From assembly GCA_003216955.1 (NCBI GenBank), contig QCHZ01000008.1:29527-93526 (forward strand): a DNA stretch of 64,000 nucleotides, in the 5' to 3' direction. Below the pieces are notes generated by a model. That model ran no database searches and was not told the origin of the DNA. It saw only the letters and a list, made by a program, of their open reading frames with translations. Both the position numbers and the translations under genes were made by a program. This document shows positions 44,855 to 54,062 of the stretch, in pieces (positions within the stretch are counted from its first letter, which is position 1; each line of letters begins with the position of its first letter). This DNA is from Prochlorococcus sp. AG-402-I21. GTDB taxonomy: Bacteria; Cyanobacteriota; Cyanobacteriia; PCC-6307; Cyanobiaceae.

Positions 44855-45748
44855 TTGCCAGTAGATCTTTTAACTAATACTGCAGATGCTGGTGCGAGAC
44901 TTGCTATTCGTTTGTTGCAAGATGCTGCTCAAAGTGGAGATATTGATCCCTGGGATGTTGATGTGATTCCAGTTGTGGATGGTTTTTTGGATCAACTGAA
45001 ACAGCGTATTGAGATTCCAAAAAAGATTTCTCAACATTTCAGCCAAAGTGGAGGAAGTTATGAGATTGATCTCGCTCAAAGTAGTGAGGCCTTCTTAGCA
45101 GCTTCTGTCTTAGTTGGTTTGAAGGCGGAGGTCCTTGAGGCTGAAATGTTTTCTGTTGATATGGAAACTGAAGATTATTCAGACTTGGATTTTGCTGAAC
45201 AGGGATGGCTAGATGAGAGTTTTCAATTACCCCTTCGACCAGAGAGACATCTTTGTAGAAGACCAGTTGCACCTCCTCCATTTAGAAGGCCAGTCACGCT
45301 TGGAGAATTAATAAACCAGCTTGAGACAATTGCAGAATCATTAAAAAATGATGAGTTGCAAAATCGTAGAAGATTACGACAAAAAAAATTAACTAATAGG
45401 GAGGTTATTGCTCAAGTTTCATCTCTTGCTCATAGAGAAAAACTACCTGAAACAACAGCTGCTTTGGCGATTTTCATAAATACGTGGGAGCAGGCATTAA
45501 ACTGGGTTGATTTTGAATTATTAGTTGAGAAATGGAAAGAGAATTCTGCCTCAAAGGATTTGGATACGGATAGAGTAGGAGTTTTTTGGGCCTTATTGTT
45601 TTTATGTTCTCAGGGCAAGGTGGAGATTGATCAAAAAGGTTCATTATTCTCACCAATAAGTCTAAAGAGGCTTTTGGAACCAGGAATGGTTGCACAACTC
45701 CCTCTCGCTTCTCTAGACGTGACAGATGGCTCGCCGGCTGCTGCTTAG
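44855..45748 (+). CDS. scpA: segregation and condensation protein A
   Basis: The kleisin subunit that bridges the SMC dimer in chromosome condensation. The 297-residue protein has the N-terminal ARLAIRLLQDAAQSGDIDPWDVDVIPVVDGFL block, a middle SEAFLAASVLVGLKAEVLE helix and an acidic linker, and a C-terminal winged-helix region around VGVFWALLFLCSQGKVEIDQ. Sequence conservation is low, but the order is diagnostic. It starts at TTG 44855. No scpB is visible in the window. Confidence 0.88.
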   Translation: MPVDLLTNTADAGARLAIRLLQDAAQSGDIDPWDVDVIPVVDGFLDQLKQRIEIPKKISQHFSQSGGSYEIDLAQSSEAFLAASVLVGLKAEVLEAEMFSVDMETEDYSDLDFAEQGWLDESFQLPLRPERHLCRRPVAPPPFRRPVTLGELINQLETIAESLKNDELQNRRRLRQKKLTNREVIAQVSSLAHREKLPETTAALAIFINTWEQALNWVDFELLVEKWKENSASKDLDTDRVGVFWALLFLCSQGKVEIDQKGSLFSPISLKRLLEPGMVAQLPLASLDVTDGSPAAA

Positions 45749-45804
45749 CGCATTGTGGAGGCAGCATTCTATGTTGGCCTTGTATAGCTTAGGTTAAACC
45801 GCCT

Positions 45805-46983
45805 ATGAAGGCGATGATCCTGGCGGCTGGGAAAGGAACCCGAGTTCAGCCGATCACGCATGTGATTCCAAAGCCAATGATTCCTATCCTTCAGAAACCT
45901 GTTATGGAGTTTCTGTTGGAACTTCTTAAGGAGCATGGATTTACTGAGGTTATGGTCAATGTGTCTCATTTGGCAGAAGAGATAGAAAATTATTTTCGAG
46001 ATGGACAAAGATTTGGAGTAGAAATCGCATATAGCTTTGAAGGCCGTATTGAAGATGGAGAGTTAATTGGAGACGCACTTGGGTCAGCGGGCGGTCTAAA
46101 GAAAATTCAAGATTTTCAAAAGTTTTTTGATGATACTTTTGTTGTCTTGTGTGGAGATGCACTAATTGATTTAGATTTATCTGAAGCTGTAAAACGCCAT
46201 AAAGAAAAAGGTGCTTTAGCTAGTTTGATTACTAAACGTGTTTCAAAAGATCAAGTAAGTAGTTATGGTGTTGTTGTAACTGATGAAGAAGATCGTGTTA
46301 AAGCTTTTCAAGAAAAACCCTCTGTAGATAACGCCCTGGGAGATACAATCAATACTGGAATTTATTTATTTGAGCCTGAAATATTTAATTATATTCCTTC
46401 TGGAAAACCCTTTGATATTGGCTCAGATTTGTTTCCCAAATTAGTACAAGAAGGAGCACCTTTTTATGCCTTACCTATGGATTTTGAGTGGGTTGATATT
46501 GGTAAAGTTCCAGATTATTGGAGAGCAATAAGGAATGTTCTTAAAGGTGATGTTAGACAGGTTGAAATACCAGGAAAGCAGGTAAGAAATGGAATCTACA
46601 CTGGTTTAAATGTTGCAGCTAATTGGGATAAAATAAATGTGAAAGGACCTATATATGTTGGTGGGATGACAAGAATTGAAGATGGTGTAACTATCATTGG
46701 ACCTTCTATGATTGGTCCTAGCTGTTGTATTTGCGAAGGTGCAACAATTGATAATTCAATAATCTTTGATTATTCACTTATAGGGCCAGGTGTACAACTT
46801 GTAGAGAAGTTGGTTTTTGGTAGATATTGTGTTGGCAAAGAAGGAGATCATTTTGATCTACAGGAAGCCGCTTTAGATTGGTTAATAACTGATGCAAGAA
46901 GACAAGACTTAGGCGAACCTTCACCTCAGCAAAAAGCAATGGCTGAGTTGTTAGGAACTGATCTTATTGGCTCTTCTAATTAA
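45805..46983 (+). CDS. NDP-sugar pyrophosphorylase with left-handed beta-helix
   Basis: A nucleotidyltransferase of 392 residues activating a sugar-1-phosphate. The N-terminal domain has MILAAGKGTRVQPITHVIPKPMIPI (residues 4-28) and VVLCGDALIDLDLSEAV with the metal-binding Asp, then NTGIYLFEPEI and FDIGSDLFPKL. The C-terminal third shows hexapeptide-like repeats (VNVKGPIYVGG, GVTIIGPSMIGPSCCI). Most like mannose-1-phosphate guanylyltransferases; glucose-1-phosphate is also possible. It starts at ATG 45805 and overlaps the convergent metF stop by 8 bp. Confidence 0.9.
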   Translation: MKAMILAAGKGTRVQPITHVIPKPMIPILQKPVMEFLLELLKEHGFTEVMVNVSHLAEEIENYFRDGQRFGVEIAYSFEGRIEDGELIGDALGSAGGLKKIQDFQKFFDDTFVVLCGDALIDLDLSEAVKRHKEKGALASLITKRVSKDQVSSYGVVVTDEEDRVKAFQEKPSVDNALGDTINTGIYLFEPEIFNYIPSGKPFDIGSDLFPKLVQEGAPFYALPMDFEWVDIGKVPDYWRAIRNVLKGDVRQVEIPGKQVRNGIYTGLNVAANWDKINVKGPIYVGGMTRIEDGVTIIGPSMIGPSCCICEGATIDNSIIFDYSLIGPGVQLVEKLVFGRYCVGKEGDHFDLQEAALDWLITDARRQDLGEPSPQQKAMAELLGTDLIGSSN

Positions 46984-47857
46984 TATTTGCTCTATCTAAA
47001 ATCATTGGTATTTGTTGTTCTGCTTTAACGGCCATCAGATGAACTCCATGAGTAATCCCTAAAAAACTTTTAACTTGCTCAGCCGCAATAGAGATACCTT
47101 CATCAATAGGTTTAGATGAACTCTCCAGTCTAGAAATAATTGATTGGGGTATGCATGCTCCTGGTACTACACGATTTATAAATTGAGCATTTTTTGCAGA
47201 CTTAAGAAGAAAAACTCCAGCTAAAACTGGAATTTTTATTGGCTCTGTTATTTCTTTGCAAAATCGTTCAAGTACTTTGGGATCCATAACCATCTGCGTT
47301 TGTAGGAAGTTTGCACCAGCTTGTTTTTTGAGTTCTATTCTTCTTCTTAGGCCATCAAAACCTCTGCAATTTGGATCAGCGGCGGCTCCAGCAAACAAAT
47401 TAGTTGGACCATCAGGCAATAAACCCGATACTGGATCTATTCCTTTGTTAAGTGATGTGACTTGACCAATAAGTTCTATTGAGTTCAAGTCTTGAACTGA
47501 TTTGGCTTGAGATTGGTCTCCTACTCGAACAGGATCTCCAGTCAAACAGAGGATATTTCTTATCCCTAAAGCATGTGCTCCGAGTAATTCAGCTTGTAGT
47601 GCTATTCGATTTCGATCCCTACAAGATAATTGCAGGACTGGTTCAAGATTTGCGTCTAAAAGCAGCTTGCATAAGGCTAGGCTGCTCATTCTCATTATTG
47701 CCCTGCTGCCATCTGTAACATTAAACCCATGAACAAGGTCATTCAATTTGATGGCTTTTGAGAGAGCTACAGCTGTATTACCTCCCCTAGGCGGCATTAT
47801 TTCAGCAGTAATAGCTGATAAGCCAGATTCAAGACGATTTTGAAGTTTAGATTTCAC
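46976..47857 (-). CDS. metF: methylenetetrahydrofolate reductase
   Basis: FAD-dependent reduction of 5,10-methylene-THF to 5-methyl-THF for methionine synthesis. The 293-residue TIM-barrel protein starts with AITAEIMPPRGGN and has the LSCRDRNRIALQAELLGAHALGIRNILCLTGDPVRVGD block (folate/FAD site), GAAADPNCRG, and KKQAGANFLQTQMVMD. The catalytic Glu is probably the one in AEIMPPRG. It starts at ATG 47857 and is divergent from the PedR-like gene. Confidence 0.93.
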   Translation of the reverse strand: MKSKLQNRLESGLSAITAEIMPPRGGNTAVALSKAIKLNDLVHGFNVTDGSRAIMRMSSLALCKLLLDANLEPVLQLSCRDRNRIALQAELLGAHALGIRNILCLTGDPVRVGDQSQAKSVQDLNSIELIGQVTSLNKGIDPVSGLLPDGPTNLFAGAAADPNCRGFDGLRRRIELKKQAGANFLQTQMVMDPKVLERFCKEITEPIKIPVLAGVFLLKSAKNAQFINRVVPGACIPQSIISRLESSSKPIDEGISIAAEQVKSFLGITHGVHLMAVKAEQQIPMILDRANIN

Positions 47858-47932
47858 ATGTATTTTTTACTAGATAATTACTATCGGTGATTAAAGGCCC
47901 TAATCTAAGTAGTATTAATTAATGAGTTGTGA

Positions 47933-48214
47933 GTGAGGGGAATGTTTACAGGAGAGATCGCTAATTCGTCCCATATGGGACTCTCTGCTAGAGAAATGGA
48001 AATTATTGGATTGGTTGCAGATGGTCTCACTAATCAAGAGATTGCTGAGAAACTGACAATTAGTAAAAGAACCGTAGATAATCATGTGAGCAATATGTTT
48101 ACAAAAACAGGTTCAAAAAACAGAGTGGCTTTATTGAACTGGGCAATGGATCATGGAAAGATATGTCGGGATGGGTTCAATTGTTGTTCATTGCCAGATG
48201 AAACAGCTTCTTAA
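47933..48214 (+). CDS. pedR: small LuxR-type regulator, PedR-like
   Basis: A DNA-binding protein of 90-93 residues made of a single LuxR/NarL helix-turn-helix (about residues 14-78): LSAREMEIIGLVADGLTNQEIAEKLTISKRTVDNHVSNMFTKTGSKNRVALLNWAMDHGK. The C-terminal tail has ICRDGFNCCSLPD, with three Cys. It resembles cyanobacterial PedR (Ssl0564 type), whose activity follows the redox state of photosynthetic electron transport. The start may be GTG 47933 or the ATG at 47942; the latter fits equally well. The name is an inference from size, HTH type and cysteines. Confidence 0.75.
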   Translation: MRGMFTGEIANSSHMGLSAREMEIIGLVADGLTNQEIAEKLTISKRTVDNHVSNMFTKTGSKNRVALLNWAMDHGKICRDGFNCCSLPDETAS

Positions 48215-48219
48215 AAGAC

Positions 48220-48369
48220 CTAGTTATTTTCCTTTTCATTAGTTTCTGATATTGGCATCAGAGAAAAATCAATAGATGATAAATTAAACAACTTTGCATA
48301 TGCAATGCAAGCTTCCTTATCAGCACAGGTAAAGCGAAGCATACCTTCTCTGTCGTAAAGACCAAACAA
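48220..48369 (-). CDS. 49-residue small protein with strong ribosome-binding site
   Basis: A short gene starting at TTG 48369 and ending with TAG at 48220-48222. The protein reads MFGLYDREGMLRFTCADKEA, then CIAYAKLFNLSSIDFSLMP and a polar ending. A perfect AGGAGGT (plus-strand complement at 48375-48381) lies 5 nt before the start, one of the best Shine-Dalgarno sequences in the window, which is why I accept it. It is acidic, has two Cys, and no membrane span. I recognise it only as a likely lineage-specific small protein. It is convergent with the PedR-like gene 5 bp away. Confidence 0.65.
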   Translation of the reverse strand: MFGLYDREGMLRFTCADKEACIAYAKLFNLSSIDFSLMPISETNEKENN

Positions 48370-48459
48370 GTCTTACCTCCTGCAAAAGATGCATGGGCTG
48401 CTAGTTATTAGAGCTAGCGATAATTATAAAGACAATCTAAAGGAATGTTCTCCCTTTAG

Positions 48460-48960
48460 CTAATGATTTTTAACTTGAATCCGATCTTTTAACGAAAACT
48501 CCGAAATTGGTGTTGTTGCAAGAGATGCATTACTTAATGATTTAATGCCTGTTATTTCTTGACCACACCATGATGGAACTTGAATTTCTTCGGATTGAGA
48601 ATTTAATTCAATTTCAGCAATTTTTAAAGAAGAATTTAAGCCATCGAAAAGATCAACTACCCAATTTTTTTGATTTATTTTGAGCTGATAACGAGTTTTA
48701 CTAATCTTATATTTTGATAATTTAATTAATTCAATAGCATCTTTTATAGGTATTGGATATTCAAACTCATAATTTATTAATCTATTTAAAGAGGACTTTA
48801 ATGTTATGTATGCTTTTTTATTATCTATTATTCTCACTCTAGTAGCCCATTCATCTTCGCTTGAATTCAAGTAGGCTTGACTAAAATCTTCACTAAATAT
48901 TATCTGGGATTTCCAATCTTCATTTTCAACTAAGAATCTTCTTTCGATTTCAATTCCCAT
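48460..48960 (-). CDS. CYTH domain protein (triphosphate tunnel metalloenzyme)
   Basis: A 166-residue CYTH-fold protein. The diagnostic N-terminal MGIEIERRFLVE has the ExExK-type signature (here E-I-E-R-R), followed by an ATRVRIIDNKKAYITLKS strand pair and a YEFEYPI block. Members are usually inorganic triphosphatases or, rarely, adenylate cyclases. There is no second domain. It starts at ATG 48960, 6 bp after nadK on the same strand; the neighbour suggests a link to nucleotide or triphosphate metabolism, but the substrate is unproven. Confidence 0.85.
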   Translation of the reverse strand: MGIEIERRFLVENEDWKSQIIFSEDFSQAYLNSSEDEWATRVRIIDNKKAYITLKSSLNRLINYEFEYPIPIKDAIELIKLSKYKISKTRYQLKINQKNWVVDLFDGLNSSLKIAEIELNSQSEEIQVPSWCGQEITGIKSLSNASLATTPISEFSLKDRIQVKNH

Positions 48961-48966
48961 AATTTA

Positions 48967-49872
48967 TTACTTTTTACTTTGATTAAGGCTGCTTGCCCAA
49001 TGAAGTTTTTGAGTGATCGTCTTATAATAAGAAAGATTTTCATCTAAAATTATTATTGAGGTTGAATGATTAGATTTCTTTATTAAACAAGTATCATTAT
49101 CTTCAATTAGACATCCACTAGATCCATCTAACCATAGCTTTATTTTTTGCTTTTTTTCTTTTATGGGCTTGATTACTAATTGAGATGCAGGAGGGACCAG
49201 AATCGGTCTACTTGCCAAGCTCATTGGACATATAGCGGTTACAATTATCGCATCTAAGGATGGATGGATAATGGGTCCTCCTGCAGCCATAGAGTAAGCA
49301 GTTGAGCCTGTTGGGGTAGAGAAGATAAGTCCATCGCCTTTGTATTTGTCAACAGCTTCACCATCTATTTCAAGAGCAAGGCTGCAAGTAGGTGCAATTT
49401 CGTCTGTGCAAGATCTTAGATAAAAATCATTTAGAGCAAAAAATGATTTTTTAAATGTGCTTTCAATATTGATCTTTTCTTTAAATACAGTTGCTTCAAG
49501 CATCATTCTTTTTTGTATAGTAAATCTATTATTTGAAACTCTTTCCCAAAAATTCGCTTGCTTTAAGATATGACGATCATGTGTCAAAAAGCCTAGATTC
49601 CCTCCAACATTGAAACTTAAAATAGGTATATTTTTTGGGGACAAAAATCTGGCGGCTCTTAAAACTGTTCCATCACCTCCTAAAACAATAGCGATTTCAG
49701 GTAAAACTTTAGATACTGAAAATAATTGTTTGATATTATTGGTTTCATTACTTATTTCTGAAAATAAAACTTTTTTTCCATAGCTTTCAATTATTTTCTT
49801 ACAATTTAAGGTTTCTTTATATGCAGTATCGCTATCTGATCTATATAAGATCCAGATCAGATTTGTTGTCAT
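48967..49872 (-). CDS. nadK: NAD kinase
   Basis: Phosphorylates NAD to NADP with ATP or polyphosphate. The 301-residue protein has the GGDGTVLRAAR motif near residues 64-74, FNVGGNLGFLT near 87, the NDFYLRS region, and YKGDGLIFSTPTGSTAYSMAAGGPI near 177-201. It starts at ATG 49872, 10 bp after ndhE. It sits directly downstream of NDH-1 genes; co-expression is likely. Confidence 0.95.
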   Translation of the reverse strand: MTTNLIWILYRSDSDTAYKETLNCKKIIESYGKKVLFSEISNETNNIKQLFSVSKVLPEIAIVLGGDGTVLRAARFLSPKNIPILSFNVGGNLGFLTHDRHILKQANFWERVSNNRFTIQKRMMLEATVFKEKINIESTFKKSFFALNDFYLRSCTDEIAPTCSLALEIDGEAVDKYKGDGLIFSTPTGSTAYSMAAGGPIIHPSLDAIIVTAICPMSLASRPILVPPASQLVIKPIKEKKQKIKLWLDGSSGCLIEDNDTCLIKKSNHSTSIIILDENLSYYKTITQKLHWASSLNQSKK

Positions 49873-49881
49873 TGATAATAC

Positions 49882-50211
49882 CTACCATTTGAGTAGATTA
49901 AAACTTTCCATATCAATAGTAACTCTATTTCTATACAATGAAAGTAGTATAGCTAGTCCAACAGCCGCTTCGGCCGCGGCTACTGTAATAACAAAAATTG
50001 AGAATACTTGTCCTCTAATTATTGATCCGTCTATATAGGATGAAAAACTCATAAGATTTATATTCACTGCGTTTAACATTAATTCAATACTCATTAAAAC
50101 TCTTACAGCATTTCGACTATTGATTAATCCCCATACACCTGTGCAAAAAAGAAACGCTGCAACTATAAGATAAGCCTGAAGAGGGACTGGTCCAATGGAA
50201 TTTTCTAACAT
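49882..50211 (-). CDS. ndhE: NAD(P)H-quinone oxidoreductase subunit 4L (NdhE)
   Basis: A small membrane subunit of NDH-1 (NuoK homologue), 109 residues and three helices. It has [19 protein letters not shown] with the conserved intramembrane Glu, and [21 protein letters not shown] with the second Glu. It starts at ATG 50211; the order ndhA-I-G-E on this strand is the classic cyanobacterial cluster. Confidence 0.95.
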   Translation of the reverse strand: MLENSIGPVPLQAYLIVAAFLFCTGVWGLINSRNAVRVLMSIELMLNAVNINLMSFSSYIDGSIIRGQVFSIFVITVAAAEAAVGLAILLSLYRNRVTIDMESFNLLKW

Positions 50212-50245
50212 ATTTAGTAAGTAAATTTTATATATATAATTGAAT

Positions 50246-50848
50246 TCATTTTAAACTATTTTCAGAAAGAAGAGGGATTTTCTTATCACTTAAGGACTTT
50301 TTATTCTTTAAATCATTGATATCACCTGTTGGAATTGAGACCTCTCTCCTTGCTAGTACAATAGCTCCAATCATGGCCATTAATAATAAAATCGAAGCAA
50401 GTTCAAAAGGTAATAAATAATCTGTGAATAAATGTTCGCCAATTCTTTCAGTTGCTTCTTCACCTATAGATGTTGGTCCAGGTAAGTTCCATTTAGTCGT
50501 AATGTTAACTCTCAACAATAAAATTAATAATCCACCACAAACTCCACCAGATATAAATTTTCTAGTTCTAAGACCTTCTATTGGCTTCAACTTTTCTTTA
50601 TTATTTACCAACATAATTGCAAACAATATCAAAACATTTACTGCTCCTACATATACAAGAATTTGTGCCGCAGCAACAAAACTAGCATTTAGTAAAAGAT
50701 ATAAACCTGCTACAGCCATAAAGACTCCGCCTAATAAAAAAGCTGAGTAAACAATATTTTCTAGTAAAACAACTGCTAAACTTCCTGAAACAACAACAGC
50801 ACTAAGAATTAAAAAGCAAATTAATTCTGTAGAATAAGCGATATTCAT
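50246..50848 (-). CDS. ndhG: NAD(P)H-quinone oxidoreductase chain 6 (NdhG)
   Basis: The NuoJ-type membrane subunit of NDH-1, 200 residues with five hydrophobic helices. [34 protein letters not shown] is the core family block. The soluble tail of about 35 residues is Lys-rich. The ATG at 50848 overlaps the restored stop codon of ndhI (TAATG). Confidence 0.95.
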   Translation of the reverse strand: MNIAYSTELICFLILSAVVVSGSLAVVLLENIVYSAFLLGGVFMAVAGLYLLLNASFVAAAQILVYVGAVNVLILFAIMLVNNKEKLKPIEGLRTRKFISGGVCGGLLILLLRVNITTKWNLPGPTSIGEEATERIGEHLFTDYLLPFELASILLLMAMIGAIVLARREVSIPTGDINDLKNKKSLSDKKIPLLSENSLK

Positions 50849-51496
50849 TAATGGGAAGAATTTAATTTAGTAGGACTATCGGTAGGAGTATTTTTTTCTT
50901 CTAATAAATTCTTTTGTTGGAGTTCATTTATAATTTGACTTGGTAATTTGCCGGCTCTTTTTTTGGTTCGCAGGTAATTCATGCGGGTCCATTATGCCCT
51001 CGGGCAAATAAGATAATTCCCTGAGGGGACGAACTGATGGGTCTGAAGTTACACTTGTTGGAAGTCTTCCAAGCGCAACGTTATCGTAATTGAGACTATG
51101 TCTATCGAATGCAGCTAGTTCATATTCTTCTGTCATAGATAAGCAATTTGTAGGGCAATACTCAACGCAGTTTCCACAAAAAATACATGCACCAAAATCG
51201 ATAGAATAATTTCTCAACTCTTTTTTCTTGGTTTCCTTATTCATCACCCAATCAACCACTGGGAGATTGATTGGACATACCCTTACGCAAACCTCGCATG
51301 CAATGCACTTGTCAAACTCATAATGAATCCTTCCTCTGTAACGCTCAGATGGAATTAGCTTTTCGTAAGGATATTGAACCGTTACAGGTCTTCGACGCAT
51401 GTGGTCGAATGTAACGCCAAGTCCATCAACTAAATATTTCGCTGCACTAACGGCTTCTTTAGTGTAGTCGGCAACTTTTTCAAGGAAACCAAGCAT
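50848..51496 (-). CDS. ndhI: NdhI, 8Fe ferredoxin-like NDH-1 subunit with apparent frameshift
   Basis: Carries two 4Fe-4S clusters in the hydrophilic arm of NDH-1: [12 protein letters not shown] and [12 protein letters not shown] are intact. The uninterrupted frame from ATG 51496 ends at 50924 after 190 residues with an aberrant tail ([10 protein letters not shown]). If one A is removed from the A7 run at 50958-50964, reading continues as [18 protein letters not shown] and onward to TAA at 50848-50850. This gives 215 residues, a common NdhI length, and a TAATG overlap with ndhG. I read this as a one-base insertion or sequencing/assembly error; programmed slippage is another possibility. Coordinates given are for the restored gene. 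Confidence 0.85.
50958..50964 (-). other. A7 homopolymer at the ndhI frame break
   Basis: Seven T on the plus strand (A7 in the ndhI mRNA). With six A the NdhI tail and the ndhG junction both become regular, so this run is the likely site of the one-base change or slippage. Confidence 0.75.
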
Positions 51497-51605
51497 ATTA
51501 AATTTGCTGCCGGCGGCCTCTAATTACAATACTCATTATACAGTTTTTTTCAATTAAATGTAGGTACTTTTACTTAAAAAATCCAGCTAGTGTGTTGCTT
51601 TTCCA

Positions 51606-52724
51606 TTATCCGCCAAATGTCATCGGAAATGCCAATTTAAGTGAAGCAGTTACAAGTAAATTGACCAATGAAATAGGTAAAAGAAACTTCCATCCTAAAT
51701 CAAGTAATTGATCAATTCGAACTCTTGGAGTAGTCCATCTCAATAAAATTGCTAAAAAAACCAGTAAATAAGCCTTCAGAATTGTCATTACAATTCCAAG
51801 AGATGCAGCAATAATTTGAACTAATGGATTATCAATTGAAAGACCTATCAAAGATGAAAACCAATCAATTGAGATCGGAAATCCCCAACCTCCTAGGTAG
51901 AGAACGGAAACAAGTAATGCAGATAAAACAAGATTGATGTATCCAGCCAAGTAAAACAGAGCAAATTTCATACCCGCATACTCAGTCTGATAACCAGCTA
52001 CAAGTTCTTCTTCTGCCTCAGGTAAATCAAAAGGTAGTCTCTCGCATTCAGCTAATGCACAGATCCAAAAAATTATAAAACCTACAGGTTGTCGCCATAT
52101 GTTCCAGCTAAGAAAACCGGCAGTATTTTGTTGCTCAACTATATCGACAGTACTCAATGAATTGCTCATCATAACTATTGCCAAAACCGCTAGCGCTAGT
52201 GGAATTTCATAACTAATTGATTGAGCGGCAGCTCTCAGTCCACCTAGCAAAGAATATTTATTATTTGAAGAGTAGCCACTCATTAGTAGACCAATAGGTT
52301 GAATACTACTTAGAGCAATCCATAAAAAGATTCCTATGCCTACATTGCTTATTAAAAGATTTTGACCAAAAGGAACAATTAACCAAGATAGAATTACAGG
52401 AACTAATACTAATATTGGACCAACTGTAAAAAGAACGCTGTCTGCCCTTGCGGGAATAATGTCTTCTTTTACTAAAAGTTTCAAACCGTCAGCCATTGGC
52501 TGAAGAATTCCAAGTGCACCTGCATATTCAGGCCCAATTCTTTGTTGAGCTGCTGCAGAAATTTTTCGTTCAAGCCAAACTGTTACTAAGACCCCAATTA
52601 CAGCTGAAACCAATACTAAAAGCATTGGGAGAGGGATCCATAAAAGATGTGCTAATTCATGAGATAAACCAAGGTTTTGAACACCTTGGGTAAAACTCAT
52701 CTCAAGGTCTATACCTGAATTCAC
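51606..52724 (-). CDS. ndhA: NAD(P)H-quinone oxidoreductase subunit 1 (NdhA)
   Basis: The NuoH homologue linking membrane and hydrophilic arms near the quinone site, 372 residues and eight helices. It has [43 protein letters not shown] near 69-111, [28 protein letters not shown] near 225-252, and [18 protein letters not shown] near 330. It starts at ATG 52724 and is the first gene of the ndhA-I-G-E cluster. gltA lies 75 bp upstream on the same strand. Confidence 0.96.
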   Translation of the reverse strand: MNSGIDLEMSFTQGVQNLGLSHELAHLLWIPLPMLLVLVSAVIGVLVTVWLERKISAAAQQRIGPEYAGALGILQPMADGLKLLVKEDIIPARADSVLFTVGPILVLVPVILSWLIVPFGQNLLISNVGIGIFLWIALSSIQPIGLLMSGYSSNNKYSLLGGLRAAAQSISYEIPLALAVLAIVMMSNSLSTVDIVEQQNTAGFLSWNIWRQPVGFIIFWICALAECERLPFDLPEAEEELVAGYQTEYAGMKFALFYLAGYINLVLSALLVSVLYLGGWGFPISIDWFSSLIGLSIDNPLVQIIAASLGIVMTILKAYLLVFLAILLRWTTPRVRIDQLLDLGWKFLLPISLVNLLVTASLKLAFPMTFGG

Positions 52725-52799
52725 TTCTGATATTTGATCTAATAATAAGGTTAGTGTAATTTTGAATTAATTTAAAATTCGAAAAAAATAAATTTCAAA

Positions 52800-53927
52800 T
52801 TATCTGCTCTCAAGAGGCTGCCAATTTCTGACTTTTGCTCCTTCATAAATTTGTGATGGTCTGAAAATTCTATTTGCTCCAAGTTGCTCTCTCCAGTGAG
52901 CCAACCAACCAGCAACTCTGGAAATCGCAAAAACAGGTGTAAACAAATCTCGAGGAATACCAAGCTTTCGGTAAACAAGTCCAGAATAAAAGTCAACATT
53001 TGGGAATATACCTTTTGGCCCCAGCTTGGAAATAGCCTCTTCTTCAAGTGCTTTGGCTACTTCATACATTTCATCTTTACCAAATTCCGAGAAAAGTTCC
53101 TCTGCGAAGGCTTGTAAAATTGTTGCTCTAGGGTCTTTGACACGATACTCCCTGTGTCCAAAGCCCATGATTTTCCTTTTTTTTGCAATTGCATCATTGA
53201 GAAATGAAGAGGCTTCATCGGGTCTTTCAATTTCTTCTAGCATTGCTATTACATCTTCATTGGCCCCTCCATGAAGAGGACCGGCTAATGTACCAACGGC
53301 AGAAGCGACGACGGCATAAGGATCAGTCAATGTGCTTGCAGTTACTCTTGCGCTAAACGTACTTGCATTGAGACTGTGCTCGGCATGAAGAATTAAACAT
53401 CTGTCGAAAACTCTTGCTGCAAGAGGATTTGGCTCCCTCTCGGTGAGCATATAAAGGAAATTGGAAGAGTAAGGTAAATCATCTTGAGGTTGAATTGGAT
53501 CGTCTCCTTTTCTGATTTGCTCGAAAGCAGCAACCATAGTTGGAATTTTTGCAATCAACCTCACTACTGCGTCGTAGATATATTTTGGATCATCAATTGC
53601 TCTTCGAGAATAAAAGAGGCCCAAAGATGCAGCACTTGCTTGAAGAGCATCCATAGGATGCCCAGACTCTGGAAAACACTTGAGCATATCTCTAATTCTA
53701 AAGCTCACTCGTCTATGCATTTGAACGTCCTTTTCAAATTTCTCAAGCTCATTTTCAGTGGGAAGTTCTCCCCAGATTAGGAGAAATGCAGTTTCTAAAA
53801 AACTACTTTTTTGGGCTAGCTCAGATATTGGATAACCTCTGTAGCTAAGCCTTCCTTCTGTTCCATTTATTTCGCATATCCCTGATTTGGTTACTGGAAC
53901 CCCTTCCAAGCCTGGCTTTAGAACCAA
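52800..53927 (-). CDS. gltA: citrate synthase
   Basis: Condenses acetyl-CoA and oxaloacetate; the entry to the branched TCA pathway that supplies 2-oxoglutarate for nitrogen assimilation. The 375-residue protein has the catalytic His in HAEHSLNASTFSARV, GTLAGPLHGGANEDVI with the second His, and MGFGHREYRVKDPRA with the active-site Asp/Arg region. No ATG begins the frame; TTG 53927 is the first canonical start. An AGGAG lies 29 to 33 nt further upstream, so an earlier non-standard start (ATA) in the same frame cannot be excluded. Confidence 0.94.
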   Translation of the reverse strand: MVLKPGLEGVPVTKSGICEINGTEGRLSYRGYPISELAQKSSFLETAFLLIWGELPTENELEKFEKDVQMHRRVSFRIRDMLKCFPESGHPMDALQASAASLGLFYSRRAIDDPKYIYDAVVRLIAKIPTMVAAFEQIRKGDDPIQPQDDLPYSSNFLYMLTEREPNPLAARVFDRCLILHAEHSLNASTFSARVTASTLTDPYAVVASAVGTLAGPLHGGANEDVIAMLEEIERPDEASSFLNDAIAKKRKIMGFGHREYRVKDPRATILQAFAEELFSEFGKDEMYEVAKALEEEAISKLGPKGIFPNVDFYSGLVYRKLGIPRDLFTPVFAISRVAGWLAHWREQLGANRIFRPSQIYEGAKVRNWQPLESR

Positions 53928-54062
53928 ATTAGTTGTCTTTTTTTCGTTATCTATGGCTTTAGCTCCTGCAAAACAATTTTCTGTTCAATTGAAAAATTTT
54001 CAACTCGAACTTTATTTTATAGAATGAAACTATATTTTTAATATAGCACTTTAAATTTTTTA
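53928..54062. other. AT-rich spacer between gltA and the DUF3352 gene
   Basis: 135 bp, non-coding except possibly a few extra N-terminal codons of gltA. It should carry the gltA promoter. Confidence 0.35.

Noticed and set aside
52772..53047. 91-residue leftward frame inside gltA
   Set aside because: It overlaps conserved citrate synthase sequence in another frame of the same strand with no independent support.
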